15,715 nucleotides of DNA from NCBI GenBank assembly GCA_963582345.1, contig CAUZSN010000069.1:1-15715 (forward strand), given 5' to 3'. The stretch comes from CAUZSN01 sp963582345 (lineage in GTDB: Bacteria > Planctomycetota > Planctomycetia > Planctomycetales > Planctomycetaceae). The notes under the pieces were generated by a model. The model ran no database searches. It worked only from the letters and a program-made list of their open reading frames with translations, and had not been told where the DNA came from. Made by a program: the position numbers and the translations under genes. This document shows positions 1-9,087 of the stretch, in pieces. Position 1 is the stretch's first letter; every line of letters starts with the position of its first letter.

Positions 1-1906
1 CAATTCTGTCAGCGAACTGATGTAGGGTTTCACTGTGTCGGCGCTGCAGATTCTGCTTTCGAAGTTGCGCGTCCATTTGATTCAACAGACGGTGAAGGTG
101 TTGCAGTACGTGATCCTGTCGATCGGATTGGGGTAATCGCGATTTTCGTCGAAGATAAAACGCCGTCACCAATATTATCGCCAATGCCAAGACGAAACTG
201 GGAACACCTATCAGTGACAACAGGCATGCTGTTGCAATGGACCGCAATCGACCTTGCCACAGTGTCACATGAAACATATGGATGCGGTCCCGAAGATACT
301 CGCTGAACTGCGTTGCCTGCGATGGCGGTGACGGTCCGGGCACGCCCTGCGCAGGGGTGGCTTCGACGATAATCCAACCCTGTTGGGGATCGAATGCCTC
401 AACCCATGCGTGAGCATCGTTATTTCGCGAGACCCAATAATTGCCGAAGTCATTGCGTTCGTTGGCGACAAATCCGGTGATATAGCGGCAGGGAACACCC
501 GAAATTCGCAACAGAAGTGCTGCTCCCGTTGCGAAGAAGACGCAATGCCCGGCCGGCTTTCGAAGTGAGCCTGGCTTCTGGAGCAAAAAGTGCGTCATGG
601 GATCTTGATCGGGGGGTGCTGCCATTCCCAAGCTGTATTGATAATGATCATGGAAATAGCGTTCGACCGCTTCGGTTTTTTCGCGAGTTGTTGAACAACC
701 GTCGAAAATTAATTCAGCTAAATTTTGAATTCGCGGATCAAGGTCGGCCGGAAATTCTATTAGCCGACGTTCGATTACTGGAGACAATAATGTGACGGTT
801 TCGACTGTCGGGATGTACGCCGTGTAGTGGTAAGCGGGGGACCGACCGTCGGTTTCGATAATAGCGTGGTCGTCCACTGTGACATCATCTGAGTCGGTTC
901 TCAGATGCGTTGTACCCAACGGCGTAAAACATTTCTGTTTGAATCTAGCATGCGGCCAGATTCCTGCTTCTTGCCAATGACCAGACGTCGCACCATTCAG
1001 CGCAAACAATTTTTGGTTTCCTTGAGTTGGCAATATTCCATTCGGTGGTTGGTTGATTGGATTTAGCGTGTCCCGACCAGGCGTACTTACGAACCATTCG
1101 CTGGCGGAGTATTCATCGAATGCCATGCCTCGCAGATATCCGGGTGTGTGCTGGGCATAAACACGCAAGGCGATTTGATTCCACCAAACTTGATTCCGCC
1201 AAGCGACACTTCCCAATTGACCCTTGCCTGTGAAACCAATCGAGCCGGACTGAGAGCGGGTCGCTAGAATTCGTGAGATCCAGCGATCAATGCGACTTTC
1301 GTTGTGATATAAAGTGCTGGCTGAGAACCAAGCAACGATTACAATGACAAACAGAATGGCCCCGGACGTCACTGTCCGCGTTCTTAGGCTCGTGTGGGAC
1401 AGCCGGGCGACCGGTTTTCGGCTGGCGCTGAAGTACAAAGCCGACAACACCGCGAAACAGACAGCAAACAGTTGAAAGACAGTTCTTTGTTGCGACGAGA
1501 TTCGTATGTCGGCAGTGCAGATCAAAACGATGCCTGCCAAGCCGGGCAAGATTGCCGGTAATCGATCGTTATACTTGTCCAAAAAGAATTGAGCTACTTG
1601 GATGACCAGAAGTAACTGGGCAATCGCGTGGGGAAATTCGGAGTCGAAGAACATTTGATTAGAACGCAGTTCAAGCGGAGCGAGTCGGTATTTGGCAATG
1701 AAAAGTAACGTCAATCCGGCAGTCATGCAGGAAGCCGTGCGTTGGCTTGGAGAGAATCGTATGTTCGTCAGAACTGCTACGAGTGCCGAAACACAAATGC
1801 TAACTGGGAAAAAAACCGTCTGCGACAAATACCCCAGCGCTGCAGATTCCACGCAAATCAGCAGAAAACCGAGGAGTCGCTGCTGATTCTTCCGAAAGAA
1901 CGTCAT
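1..1906 (-). CDS. Transglutaminase-core membrane protein (TgpA-like), C-terminus cut by window edge
   Basis: The minus frame is open from an ATG at 1906 to the left edge with no stop, about 635 codons, so the 3' end lies outside. The N-terminal ~200 residues are rich in hydrophobic segments (roughly 11-29, 31-49, 57-72, 93-109, 118-134, 143-160, 180-198). A periplasmic part with a transglutaminase core follows. Cys455 lies in GHCVFFATGAALLLR, His499 in NDAHAWVEAF, and the third triad position is Glu515 in WIIVEATP, where many relatives have Asp. A further membrane segment near 555-580 and a basic cytoplasmic tail follow. This is the usual plan of transglutaminases found beside DUF58 and MoxR genes. 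The ATG overlaps the DUF58 stop (ATGA), which suggests translational coupling. The physiological substrate is unknown; a role in envelope protein cross-linking or proteolysis is inference. Confidence 0.88.
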   Translation of the reverse strand, partial: MTFFRKNQQRLLGFLLICVESAALGYLSQTVFFPVSICVSALVAVLTNIRFSPSQRTASCMTAGLTLLFIAKYRLAPLELRSNQMFFDSEFPHAIAQLLLVIQVAQFFLDKYNDRLPAILPGLAGIVLICTADIRISSQQRTVFQLFAVCFAVLSALYFSASRKPVARLSHTSLRTRTVTSGAILFVIVIVAWFSASTLYHNESRIDRWISRILATRSQSGSIGFTGKGQLGSVAWRNQVWWNQIALRVYAQHTPGYLRGMAFDEYSASEWFVSTPGRDTLNPINQPPNGILPTQGNQKLFALNGATSGHWQEAGIWPHARFKQKCFTPLGTTHLRTDSDDVTVDDHAIIETDGRSPAYHYTAYIPTVETVTLLSPVIERRLIEFPADLDPRIQNLAELIFDGCSTTREKTEAVERYFHDHYQYSLGMAAPPDQDPMTHFLLQKPGSLRKPAGHCVFFATGAALLLRISGVPCRYITGFVANERNDFGNYWVSRNNDAHAWVEAFDPQQGWIIVEATPAQGVPGPSPPSQATQFSEYLRDRIHMFHVTLWQGRLRSIATACLLSLIGVPSFVLALAIILVTAFYLRRKSRLPQSDRQDHVLQHLHRLLNQMDAQLRKQNLQRRHSETLHQFADRI

Positions 1907-3150
1907 AGAACTTCCATACTTCCGTCGCGAATGCTTGCAATCGAATACTGGGAAATATCGGAAATCTCATGACTGTCAACCGGCATGGTGGTTGGGCCGT
2001 CTCGAACGATTAGTACCTTCAGCCGGCAGCCCGCTTCCAGAGCAGTCCGGGCCAATTGGCGACGAGGCTGGTCCCAATCCAGAAATACGCAGATTGTCGT
2101 CGATATGTTTCCCAGCTCGTCGGCGATGGTTGGAGCGATAGTATCGAATGGGCTCCGGCGGCAGGCGCCAACGCAGGCAAGGATCTCCAAAACATTTTCC
2201 AGATGCGCTGTATGCCGGCCGGCTCGGAAGACGTAAAGTTCAGGTCCGGCTGCAAAGATGTCGATCAGGTGTTCGCCGCCTGAGAGCGCGTCGGCAATTG
2301 ATGCGGCCAAGCTGACGGCCGCTTCCAGATTCGGAAATCCTGCGGTGCCTGCTTTGATCTCAGGCGGGACGAACGTATCTAGAACTAATGCGATGCGACA
2401 ATAGTATTCTTCGTGATACTCACGGACAACCGGTCGCCCCAGACGCGCCCAAGACCGGAAATCTAACCGCCGCGCTGGTTCGCCCGGTACGTATTCGCGG
2501 TTGCCGATATACTCCGGCGATTCACCCACATGAGATGTCAGGACGATTCCACCGGGTTGATAGCGGGTTCCCAATGAAATGTCGATATTGGAAAGCCGAT
2601 GAAACGATGGCAGCACCAGCAGTGATCCCACGGGCACGCGAGACCAACCGCTACGACATACGTTGAAAGGAAACGTTGTGTACGGTCGTATTCCAGGTAA
2701 TTCGTACAGGCCGCGTCGCAATGACTGTAGGGTGATTGATATTGAAATCGATTCGCCGCTGCGAAGAACTGGGACCATTCGCTCCCTATCCAGTTCCTGC
2801 AATGCGTCCGGTAGTTCGAAGAATGCTAGTGAAAAATCGTAAATGGGCCAACGTGATCGGTTCGTCACGGTCAGTTCGCCCGTTACGGGTTGACTAACGC
2901 TCGTTCTTTTTGGCAATTCGCCGCTGACTGTCACCTTGGGCCGCCACAGAAAACCAGCGATCTCGGCGACAACCAACAACGCGGCCACGGCACAGAAAAT
3001 TTGATAGACGGGGACGGTGACGGAAACGGCTCCTAAGCCGGACAGGAACGCTGTGCCGATCAACCATTTCCCTCCCGGCGTAACGTTGGCACGCCAGCGA
3101 TTCCGAAGAGTGTCCAGGTATCCTGAAATGAATGGCCGCCGAATTTTCAT
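1903..3150 (-). CDS. DUF58 domain protein, membrane-anchored
   Basis: This 415-residue protein has two adjacent hydrophobic segments near the N-terminus (about 28-46 and 48-68). An extended beta-rich region follows, with the DUF58 signature at about 218-246: GNREYVPGEPARRLDFRSW, then RPVVREYHEE. The C-terminal part resembles a von Willebrand A-like fold (LVLDTF near 256-260), as expected for DUF58 proteins. These proteins typically sit between a MoxR ATPase and a transglutaminase or other vWA proteins, as here. MoxR lies upstream with a 54-base gap and the transglutaminase gene overlaps the stop codon. Function is not established; a chaperone or assembly role with MoxR at the membrane is the usual family inference. 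The ATG at 3150 fits the N-terminal membrane anchor. Confidence 0.9.
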   Translation of the reverse strand: MKIRRPFISGYLDTLRNRWRANVTPGGKWLIGTAFLSGLGAVSVTVPVYQIFCAVAALLVVAEIAGFLWRPKVTVSGELPKRTSVSQPVTGELTVTNRSRWPIYDFSLAFFELPDALQELDRERMVPVLRSGESISISITLQSLRRGLYELPGIRPYTTFPFNVCRSGWSRVPVGSLLVLPSFHRLSNIDISLGTRYQPGGIVLTSHVGESPEYIGNREYVPGEPARRLDFRSWARLGRPVVREYHEEYYCRIALVLDTFVPPEIKAGTAGFPNLEAAVSLAASIADALSGGEHLIDIFAAGPELYVFRAGRHTAHLENVLEILACVGACRRSPFDTIAPTIADELGNISTTICVFLDWDQPRRQLARTALEAGCRLKVLIVRDGPTTMPVDSHEISDISQYSIASIRDGSMEVL

Positions 3151-3204
3151 TGAATTCGTTTGGCTGAATCTACGATGCTCTGCGCGATTTGCGGTCTGCC
3201 AACT

Positions 3205-4164
3205 TCACGTAGGTATTTTGACTTGGTCGACAATATTTTCGATGATAGTTTGCTTGGTTTGGTTGCTGTATTTAGCTTTCGAGGTGAGTATAATTCGGTG
3301 CGGCAGCACGAAAGGCACCAGCCGTTTCACGTCATCGGGGAGTGCGTAATCGCGTCCGGCGGAAAATGCTGCCGCTTGTGTTGCTCGGAACAGCATCAAT
3401 GAGCCGCGAGGGCTGACGCCCAATGCCAGGCGGCCGTCGGTGCGCGTCATCTGCACTATCTCTACCATATATTGCGAAACACTTTCTTCAACCCGAATGT
3501 TCTTTACCTGATTCTGCAGTGTAATAATTTCATCCCGGCTCAAGACGGGTTTGATTCGTTCGATCGGGTGCGAATCTGCCTGAGCGTACAGGATGTCAAC
3601 CTCGGTTTGCTTATCAGGGTAACCCAAAGTCAATTGCAACAGAAAACGATCCAGTTGTGCTTCCGGCAGCGGGTAGGTGCCATGGAACTCGATTGAGTTC
3701 TGAGTTGCCAGAACCAAAAAGGGAACGGGCAATTCATACCGAGTTCCCTCGATCGTTGCTTGTGTTTCGTTCATTGCCTCCAGTAGGGCTGACTGCGTTC
3801 GTGGCGAGGCGCGATTGATTTCGTCGGCCAGAAGCACGTTGCAAAATATTGGGCCTTTACGAAATGCGAATGAGCCGTCAACGGGATTGTAGATCGATGT
3901 GCCTAGTATGTCGCTCGGGAGTAGATCGGGTGTAAACTGCACTCGCTGAAAGTCGACGTCGATAGACTTCGCCAACGCTTTGGCCAACGTCGTTTTGCCG
4001 ACTCCCGGCACATCCTCCATCAATACAGACCCGCCGGACAGTAAAGCGATGATCAGTATGTCAATACAGTCGTCCTTACCCTGAATGACGTTCGCGAGAT
4101 TTCGCGAAAGCACATTGAGTTTTTTAGTCGTTTCGTCAGTTGGTCGGTAGGTGATTGACGTCAT
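3205..4164 (-). CDS. MoxR-family AAA+ ATPase
   Basis: From the ATG at 4164 the product is 319 residues, the normal MoxR length. Walker A is PGVGKTT (53-59), Walker B is LLADE (111-115) within LLADEINRASPRTQSALLEAM, and sensor 1 is ATQN (153-156). LPEAQLDRF at 166-174 is the conserved arginine region. The C-terminal lid contains GVSPRGS. The family couples ATP hydrolysis to maturation or activation of partner proteins, often vWA/DUF58 proteins, and the partner here is probably the next gene. An in-frame upstream ATG at 4284 would add 40 residues that look unlike the family, so I prefer 4164. No clear Shine-Dalgarno site is visible before either start. It is divergent from purQ, and the 287 bases between the two starts hold no recognised gene. 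Confidence 0.93.
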   Translation of the reverse strand: MTSITYRPTDETTKKLNVLSRNLANVIQGKDDCIDILIIALLSGGSVLMEDVPGVGKTTLAKALAKSIDVDFQRVQFTPDLLPSDILGTSIYNPVDGSFAFRKGPIFCNVLLADEINRASPRTQSALLEAMNETQATIEGTRYELPVPFLVLATQNSIEFHGTYPLPEAQLDRFLLQLTLGYPDKQTEVDILYAQADSHPIERIKPVLSRDEIITLQNQVKNIRVEESVSQYMVEIVQMTRTDGRLALGVSPRGSLMLFRATQAAAFSAGRDYALPDDVKRLVPFVLPHRIILTSKAKYSNQTKQTIIENIVDQVKIPT

Positions 4165-4451
4165 TGATTTGCGAACATGAATGGTCTTGAACCATGAACG
4201 GACAATCGCAAATGATAACTGTGGACGAATGTCTTGACGAGCAAGACTTCTTGGAAGTCCCGTCGTGCGACGAAACCCAATCATGATCCGCGCTTACTGC
4301 AGTTTGCCTTCCATGGCGCGAGAACTATTACCTTTGCGGAAATTCTGAAAAATTACCAACCGCAATCTGGCAGGAACTATCTCGGATGACTAGCATCGCA
4401 CATCTACAGTATTACAACTTTCAATAATCGCGTTAGTGGTCTGCTACATCG

Positions 4452-5309
4452 ATGGTCAAGCCCAAAGTTTGTGTTCTACGTGCTCCGGGAACAAATTGTG
4501 ACGTCGAGACGGCGTTCGCGTTTGAGACGTGCGGCGCCGCCGCCACACGTGTGCACCTGTTTCGCGTTCTGGAGAACCCCCGGATGCTGGCCGAGTATCA
4601 AGTCCTGTGTATTCCCGGGGGATTTAGTTACGGTGACGACATCGGTGCCGGAGTCATTTTCTCCCGCCAGTTACAAGGGCACCTGGCCGAATCAATCGGC
4701 GAATTCCTGCAAACGGACAAATTGATTCTCGGCATTTGCAACGGCTTTCAGGTGCTGTTGAAATCCGGCATTCTGCCCAGCGGAAGCAAGGACTGGCCGC
4801 CTGCACAACCGCGTCGACAAGCAGCGACATTAACGTGGAATGACAACGGTCGGTATACGGCCTTGTGGGTTCGTTTGAAGCGATTGGCACAGCAGAACGT
4901 TTTTCTCCGTGGTATCGATGAAATCGATTTGCCCATAGCGCATGCGGAAGGCAAGCTTGTCGTGGAAGACGATGCGGTTTTAGACCAGTGGTTTCGTCAC
5001 GACCAAATCGCATTGTGTTATTCTGAACCCGGTCTACAACGCACGCAATGCAAAACACAACAGACAGGGTCTGTCACGAATGCCGCATTTGGTGTATCGC
5101 GTCAAGTGCTGCCATATCCAGTAAATCCCAATGGTTCGATTGCCAACATTGCTGGACTAGGCGATTTCACAGGACGTGTCCTGGGCATGATGCCTCATCC
5201 CGAGCGATTTATCCATATGACTCAGCATCCAAACTGGACTCGACTCGGTTTGTCCGGAGAAGGGGACGGTATGAAAATCTTTCGCAACGCGGTCGAATAC
5301 TTTTGGTAA
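4452..5309 (+). CDS. purQ: Phosphoribosylformylglycinamidine synthase, glutaminase subunit PurQ
   Basis: This is a 285-residue class I glutamine amidotransferase. The N-terminus (KPKVCVLRAPGTNCD) and the oxyanion region (PGGFSYGDDIGAG) are typical of PurQ. The nucleophile is Cys96 in LGICNGFQ, and the other triad members are His249 and Glu251 in MMPHPERF. PurQ releases ammonia from glutamine for PurL, which converts FGAR to FGAM in purine synthesis, usually with PurS. It belongs to the longer PurQ type (about 260-290 residues rather than about 225), with extra sequence around 110-190. No purL or purS lies in the window. It is alone on the plus strand, divergent from moxR and convergent with spoVG. 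No strong Shine-Dalgarno site precedes the ATG. Confidence 0.95.
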   Translation: MVKPKVCVLRAPGTNCDVETAFAFETCGAAATRVHLFRVLENPRMLAEYQVLCIPGGFSYGDDIGAGVIFSRQLQGHLAESIGEFLQTDKLILGICNGFQVLLKSGILPSGSKDWPPAQPRRQAATLTWNDNGRYTALWVRLKRLAQQNVFLRGIDEIDLPIAHAEGKLVVEDDAVLDQWFRHDQIALCYSEPGLQRTQCKTQQTGSVTNAAFGVSRQVLPYPVNPNGSIANIAGLGDFTGRVLGMMPHPERFIHMTQHPNWTRLGLSGEGDGMKIFRNAVEYFW

Positions 5310-5436
5310 GCGTATCCAGTTTGAGCAAGAGTGGTCGTCTTGTTCGTAATGGCCTCTTTAGGCGGTAAGTCTACCAGTTTCTGGTGGTCCATTCCGTGTG
5401 AGGGCTGCATTGTGAATAGTTTTAACGAACGATGGA

Positions 5437-6066
5437 CTAATCGATACCGATACCGAATTGGTCGGCAGAATCAGCACTATCACTTGTGGCGGCAGTTGCG
5501 GGCGTCGATTGGCGCGAGTCGGCTACGATATTGTGATGCGGCGGTCCGGGTTGCCCCGCTGGTTCGATCCGGTGCGCTGCGTCCTTGCTGCCTGATACGA
5601 TGGTTGGCTGTGCCATTTCCTCAATAGGCTCACTCAATGTCGCGTAGCGGTCCTCACCATAGTCGTCGTAAGTGCAGGTATATCCAGGTTGTCTTGCCAG
5701 GATCAACTCCTCATTGTACGCTTCCAGAACTCGACTCTGGATCATTTCACGACAATCGGAGTTGATCGGGTGCGCGATATCAGCATACAACTTTGCGCGG
5801 CCATCCGGGTCTTTCGTGGCTCGGTCTTCCTCCAGCTTTTCTCCGCATTGGTTGCAAAACAGCGACCGAATATGATTTTTTGTGCTGCATGTCGGACACC
5901 GATCGGTAAGCTTGCGGCTGGGCATGGCCACAAACGCACCTTTCACTCCCTGGACGATTTTCAGATCGCGAATGACGAAACAGGCGTCAAACGTAATCGA
6001 ACAAAAGCCCTGTAACCGATCGTGGGGATCGTCCATGAGTTTGACTCGCACTTCAGTAATATTCAC
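5437..6066 (-). CDS. spoVG: SpoVG-family protein with zinc-ribbon insert and low-complexity tail
   Basis: The start is GTG at 6066, fixed by a strong AAGGAGGA site five bases upstream. The first ~50 residues (MNITEVRVKLMDD..RLQGFCSITFDACFVIRDLKIVQG, then GAFVAMPSRK) are the SpoVG fold, which in other bacteria is a small nucleic-acid-binding regulator. After AMPSRK comes an insert with Cys57, Cys60, Cys71 and Cys74, CxxC-10-CxxC, resembling a zinc ribbon. The SpoVG fold then resumes with DIAHPINSDCREMIQ. The protein ends in about 70 residues rich in Pro, Ala, Ser, Thr, Asp and Gln, probably disordered. At 209 residues it is about twice the usual SpoVG length. It starts 21 bases after the ispE stop and is probably cotranscribed. 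The regulated targets are unknown. Confidence 0.88.
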   Translation of the reverse strand: MNITEVRVKLMDDPHDRLQGFCSITFDACFVIRDLKIVQGVKGAFVAMPSRKLTDRCPTCSTKNHIRSLFCNQCGEKLEEDRATKDPDGRAKLYADIAHPINSDCREMIQSRVLEAYNEELILARQPGYTCTYDDYGEDRYATLSEPIEEMAQPTIVSGSKDAAHRIEPAGQPGPPHHNIVADSRQSTPATAATSDSADSADQFGIGID

Positions 6067-6071
6067 GGCTG

Positions 6072-6079
6072 TCCTCCTT
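6072..6079 (-). promoter_or_regulatory. Shine-Dalgarno site for spoVG
   Basis: AAGGAGGA on the minus strand, five bases before the GTG at 6066. It decides this non-ATG start and lies in the short gap after the ispE stop. It is one of the two best ribosome binding sites in the window. Confidence 0.8.
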
Positions 6080-6087
6080 GCTGCTGA

Positions 6088-6999
6088 TTAGGGTCCGCTT
6101 TGAGCGGTGCTGACATGGTTGATGCCCATTGACCGGAGGCGGGCTGCCACTTTCAACGCCTGCCGCGAGTTGGCACACATGCCGAAGTAGGCGGAGCCAC
6201 TGCCGCTCATCATATGGCCGAGTACCGGTTGTCTCGAAAAGGCTGATCTCAGCTTCTTTACATCCACGTTCAATTGTTCGGCCGGAGGCTGGAGAGAATT
6301 GTGAAGGAATCGGACTGCCTGTCCCAGATGCCCATGCTTCAAAGCGTCGACCAATCGGTCCGCGCCTTTTGGATAGCGGCGCGGTCGGCAATGCCCGTAG
6401 ACGATTGCCGTTGAAAGTCCAGTTTTCGGACGGGCAATCACAAAGTGCACGCCAAGGGGCAATCGCAAAGGTTCAATGAGCTCACCTCGACCACGACAGA
6501 TGGCTGACGACGACCCAGTGAGAAAAAAACCGACATCACTTCCCAGTTGCAATGCCAACTGTTGAAGCTCGGTGAGTGACAGCTTCAGGTTCCACAACCG
6601 GTTGAGCGCCACGAGCGTCGCGGCTGCATCGCTTGAACCTCCTGCTAAGCCTGCAGCAACGGGTATCCGCTTTAGTAAATTGATCCGGGCGCCGCGTTCA
6701 ATACCCGTGTACTTGCGCAACAGATATGCCGCTTGCACAACAAGATTATTACGTCCGCTTGCAAGGCTACCGACCTCAGCGGCAGCAGTTTCACAGACAG
6801 AACCGACATCGAAACAACGCAGTTGAACCTTCCGAGAGGATCCATCTTTGAAACTCAGTGTGTCGTAAAGATTGACTGAGATCATTAACGTTTCGATCTC
6901 GTGAAATCCATCAGTCCGCTTGCCCAGAACCTCCAAAAACAGATTGAGTTTGGCGGGGGCGTGGACAATAAGCAGGGGGCCTTGTTGCCGCAACAGCAT
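6088..6999 (-). CDS. ispE: 4-diphosphocytidyl-2-C-methyl-D-erythritol kinase
   Basis: This is a GHMP kinase of the MEP isoprenoid pathway that phosphorylates CDP-methylerythritol. From the ATG at 6999 it is 303 residues. Motif 1 is HAPAKLNLFLEV with Lys17 at the catalytic lysine position. Motif 2, the ATP-binding glycine-rich loop, is PVAAGLAGGSSDAAA (about 113-127). Asp155 in QLGSDVGFFL matches the catalytic aspartate region, and motif 3 is MMSGSGSAYFG near the C-terminus. A longer form from a TTG at 7026 adds nine residues; neither start has a clear Shine-Dalgarno site, and I prefer the ATG. A TATAGT hexamer at 7039-7044 (minus strand) could be a -10 element, but its -35 is poor. spoVG follows after 21 bases. 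Confidence 0.94.
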   Translation of the reverse strand: MLLRQQGPLLIVHAPAKLNLFLEVLGKRTDGFHEIETLMISVNLYDTLSFKDGSSRKVQLRCFDVGSVCETAAAEVGSLASGRNNLVVQAAYLLRKYTGIERGARINLLKRIPVAAGLAGGSSDAAATLVALNRLWNLKLSLTELQQLALQLGSDVGFFLTGSSSAICRGRGELIEPLRLPLGVHFVIARPKTGLSTAIVYGHCRPRRYPKGADRLVDALKHGHLGQAVRFLHNSLQPPAEQLNVDVKKLRSAFSRQPVLGHMMSGSGSAYFGMCANSRQALKVAARLRSMGINHVSTAQSGP

Positions 7000-7298
7000 T
7001 GGCGTTACGTTCCGGAACCGGCCCAACCTACGCTACCGACTATAAGAAATGGACTGGTTGGTAACGTCCTTTCGAAAACTCCGTTTCTCGCACCGGAAAG
7101 TCGGCGAAGACAGGCCCTACATGACCTACCTTAGCCAGGCTGGAGGTTAGTGAGATCAACCCATGCAGTCAAGTGGGATTTCTTCAAAGGCCACGGTTCA
7201 CAATGTTCCAGTTGTGCTGTGAAGCTGCAAATGGTCGGCTTGCAGTTGGTACAGCAATCTAGCACCTTGCCCACAGGATCCATCAGGCGAACCGAGTC

Positions 7299-8648
7299 TC
7301 ATGGATTCACGGTCGTAAGTTCAGAGACTTCCCGTGGGATCCGATCCGTTGAGTGTTTTAGGCTGGCGTGGAATTCCGCGTCACCTGCTCGAAGCGCTTT
7401 TGTCTGAATTTCAAACGTAATGCTTGTTTCGGGACCTAAGCGACTAATCGGATCGAAACTCAGTTGTTGCCCGCGCAGTTCGAAGTTTAAGTCCAGTGGC
7501 TGGCCCGCCTGGAACACCTGCACAGCAATCACGCGCATATTTGTCGGTACGAGTGTCTGCAGGTGCATCTGACGGACGACTTGCAAACTGCGGTTGTGAA
7601 TCGAAACAGTGAATTGAGTTTCCTCGCCGCATTTCAAAGGTTCGACACTGTCATCAATCCTAAAGTCAAGGATGCCTTCGACAGGAGTGATTGCCAAGTA
7701 TTTGCCCACTCGCTCATCGGGAACATTGTTTCCTGTCGCTCGAGCAAACACGTAAGCGCTGACAGCGGCGGCCGTGCAATCGAATTCGGCTACCAGTTGA
7801 ATGCCTTGGCTCGGACGCAGTGTATCGAGATTCCAAATCAACGTTCCTGGGTTTTGGACAACGCCTTCAGACGTTTCTTTTGGTTGAAGCGCCGCGTCAT
7901 GGTTTAAGGTCAGGCGAACGTTCTGAAGATCGCGCGAGGATTTGTTGGAAAGTTTGACGACATACTCTGCTCGACTGCCGATCGTCCGGCGTGACGGTCC
8001 GATGATCTGGACATCTAGGCGCCTCGGAAAAAACTCGACGGCGACCGATTTCCAGACCGACTCCACTCCGTCGGAAGTCAGCGTAAAGCGACAACTATGT
8101 CGACCGGCTTGATCGCTGGTTAATGTGAGCGCCAGTTTCTTACGCTCTTGCGGTCCGATGCGTCCGAGCGATCGTTGCAGTTGTTTTTCTCGCTGGCCAG
8201 GGAAAACGAGTGCTTCATCGAAATCGACGGCTATAGTGACATTGTCCGCAGCCGTGCCACCCGAATTCCAGATCACGAGCTGAAAAGTCGCCGGGCTGCC
8301 GACCTGCTTTTGCTCCGAGACTTTGATTGTGAGATTCAACTTCCGGGAAACCACGATATTTTGGGGCACAATTTTTGGGCCGTTGACAAGCCGAGATGAT
8401 TTTGGTCGATGTTCACTTTCCAATTTTCTCCCAGTCTGTGATGGAGATAGTGCAATAGCCGCTCTCTGCGAGTCCTTGGCCTTCGCACTTGGCAAGAACT
8501 CCTGCGACATTTGGTCAGACAGGCCACGAAGCGGATCATAGACCGTCCAAGGAGGAACTGGAGTTCGCATCAGGCTGGTGCACCCGGCCAAAAAAATGAA
8601 TCCGATCATCATCCCGATTTGGCGAATCGGCTTTGATTTATGAGGCAT
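7299..8648 (-). CDS. Lipoprotein with tandem DUF11/CARDB-like beta-sandwich repeats
   Basis: The 449-residue product begins with a basic N-terminus and a hydrophobic stretch ending in a lipobox LAGC with Cys23, so it should be lipidated and processed by signal peptidase II. Residues about 24-100 are a hydrophilic linker. At least three repeats of about 110 residues follow, each with the pattern of DUF11 or CARDB Ig-like domains. Examples are FQLVIWNSGGTAADNVTI, EYVVKLSNKSSRDLQNVRL and FTVSIHNRSLQVVRQM. Such domains are common in surface proteins of planctomycetes and serve as structural or adhesive modules; no enzymatic motif is visible. It is upstream of ispE on the same strand with about 270-300 bases between, so it is probably a separate unit. 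The exact function is unknown. Confidence 0.85.
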   Translation of the reverse strand: MPHKSKPIRQIGMMIGFIFLAGCTSLMRTPVPPWTVYDPLRGLSDQMSQEFLPSAKAKDSQRAAIALSPSQTGRKLESEHRPKSSRLVNGPKIVPQNIVVSRKLNLTIKVSEQKQVGSPATFQLVIWNSGGTAADNVTIAVDFDEALVFPGQREKQLQRSLGRIGPQERKKLALTLTSDQAGRHSCRFTLTSDGVESVWKSVAVEFFPRRLDVQIIGPSRRTIGSRAEYVVKLSNKSSRDLQNVRLTLNHDAALQPKETSEGVVQNPGTLIWNLDTLRPSQGIQLVAEFDCTAAAVSAYVFARATGNNVPDERVGKYLAITPVEGILDFRIDDSVEPLKCGEETQFTVSIHNRSLQVVRQMHLQTLVPTNMRVIAVQVFQAGQPLDLNFELRGQQLSFDPISRLGPETSITFEIQTKALRAGDAEFHASLKHSTDRIPREVSELTTVNP

Positions 8649-8831
8649 GTTTGTCTTCTATGGTTTAGAGACTGTTTCAAATCAAATTTACCATGTAGAT
8701 CCAGTTCGTGTCGGACAAGGTCGGCGGAAAACACATTGGGTAATCGGCGAGTGAGTTTTCGCGATGCAACAGTCGCGACGAGGAAACGGATTCTGCTGAA
8801 TCAGATTCGCGGTATCTATTGGACATACACT

Positions 8832-9063
8832 TGGAACACAGTCACTTACACCGTCGTGACTCGAGGACAGAAGCTAGGAAAGGCCATCCATACTGATCGA
8901 TGGAGATACGCCCGCTGGGCTGACGGCGAGAAATTATTTGATTTGGAGCAAGGTTCGGCCGAGCACTTTCAAGCTGGCAGCCTCAAAAAAACATGCTGAG
9001 GTCTTGGCCCGAATGAGGGCTGAGTTGGCTCTCGCCGAAAAAAACGCCGCCTCTCGGCGATAG
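8832..9063 (+). pseudogene. C-terminal remnant of a sulfatase (iduronate-2-sulfatase-like)
   Basis: The frame beginning at 8832 reads WNTVTYTVVTRGQKLGKAI, then HTDRWRYARWADGEKLFDLEQ. This matches the C-terminal pattern of planctomycete sulfatases (VTRG..GxxIRTDRWRYxxWxDG..LYDxxxDP). The tail continues one base out of frame from 8971: KLAASKKHAEVLARM, then RAELALAEKN and a TAG at 9061-9063. This is the usual end of the family (NLA..KHAEVLARMRAEL). One extra base (or two missing) near 8970 therefore breaks the frame. No formylglycine site (CxPxR) or N-terminal catalytic part is present upstream, so this is a broken fragment. I could not recognise 8649-8831 as any part of it. The call rests on recalled family patterns. 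Confidence 0.72.
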
Positions 9064-9087
9064 CGATGCGAGGCCTTCGGTTGTTTG

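Noticed and set aside
4654..5058. Minus-strand frame of 134 residues inside purQ
   Set aside because: Antisense shadow of a clear purQ gene.
5373..5385. ACCAG-TTT-CTGGT hairpin between purQ and spoVG as a shared terminator
   Set aside because: The stem has only five pairs and there is no T-run on either side.
8640..8831. Plus-strand start of a 119-residue frame beginning at 8640
   Set aside because: Only the part from 8832 resembles a sulfatase. The upstream residues match nothing I recognise, and the start overlaps the lipoprotein start, so the frame is not a real gene.
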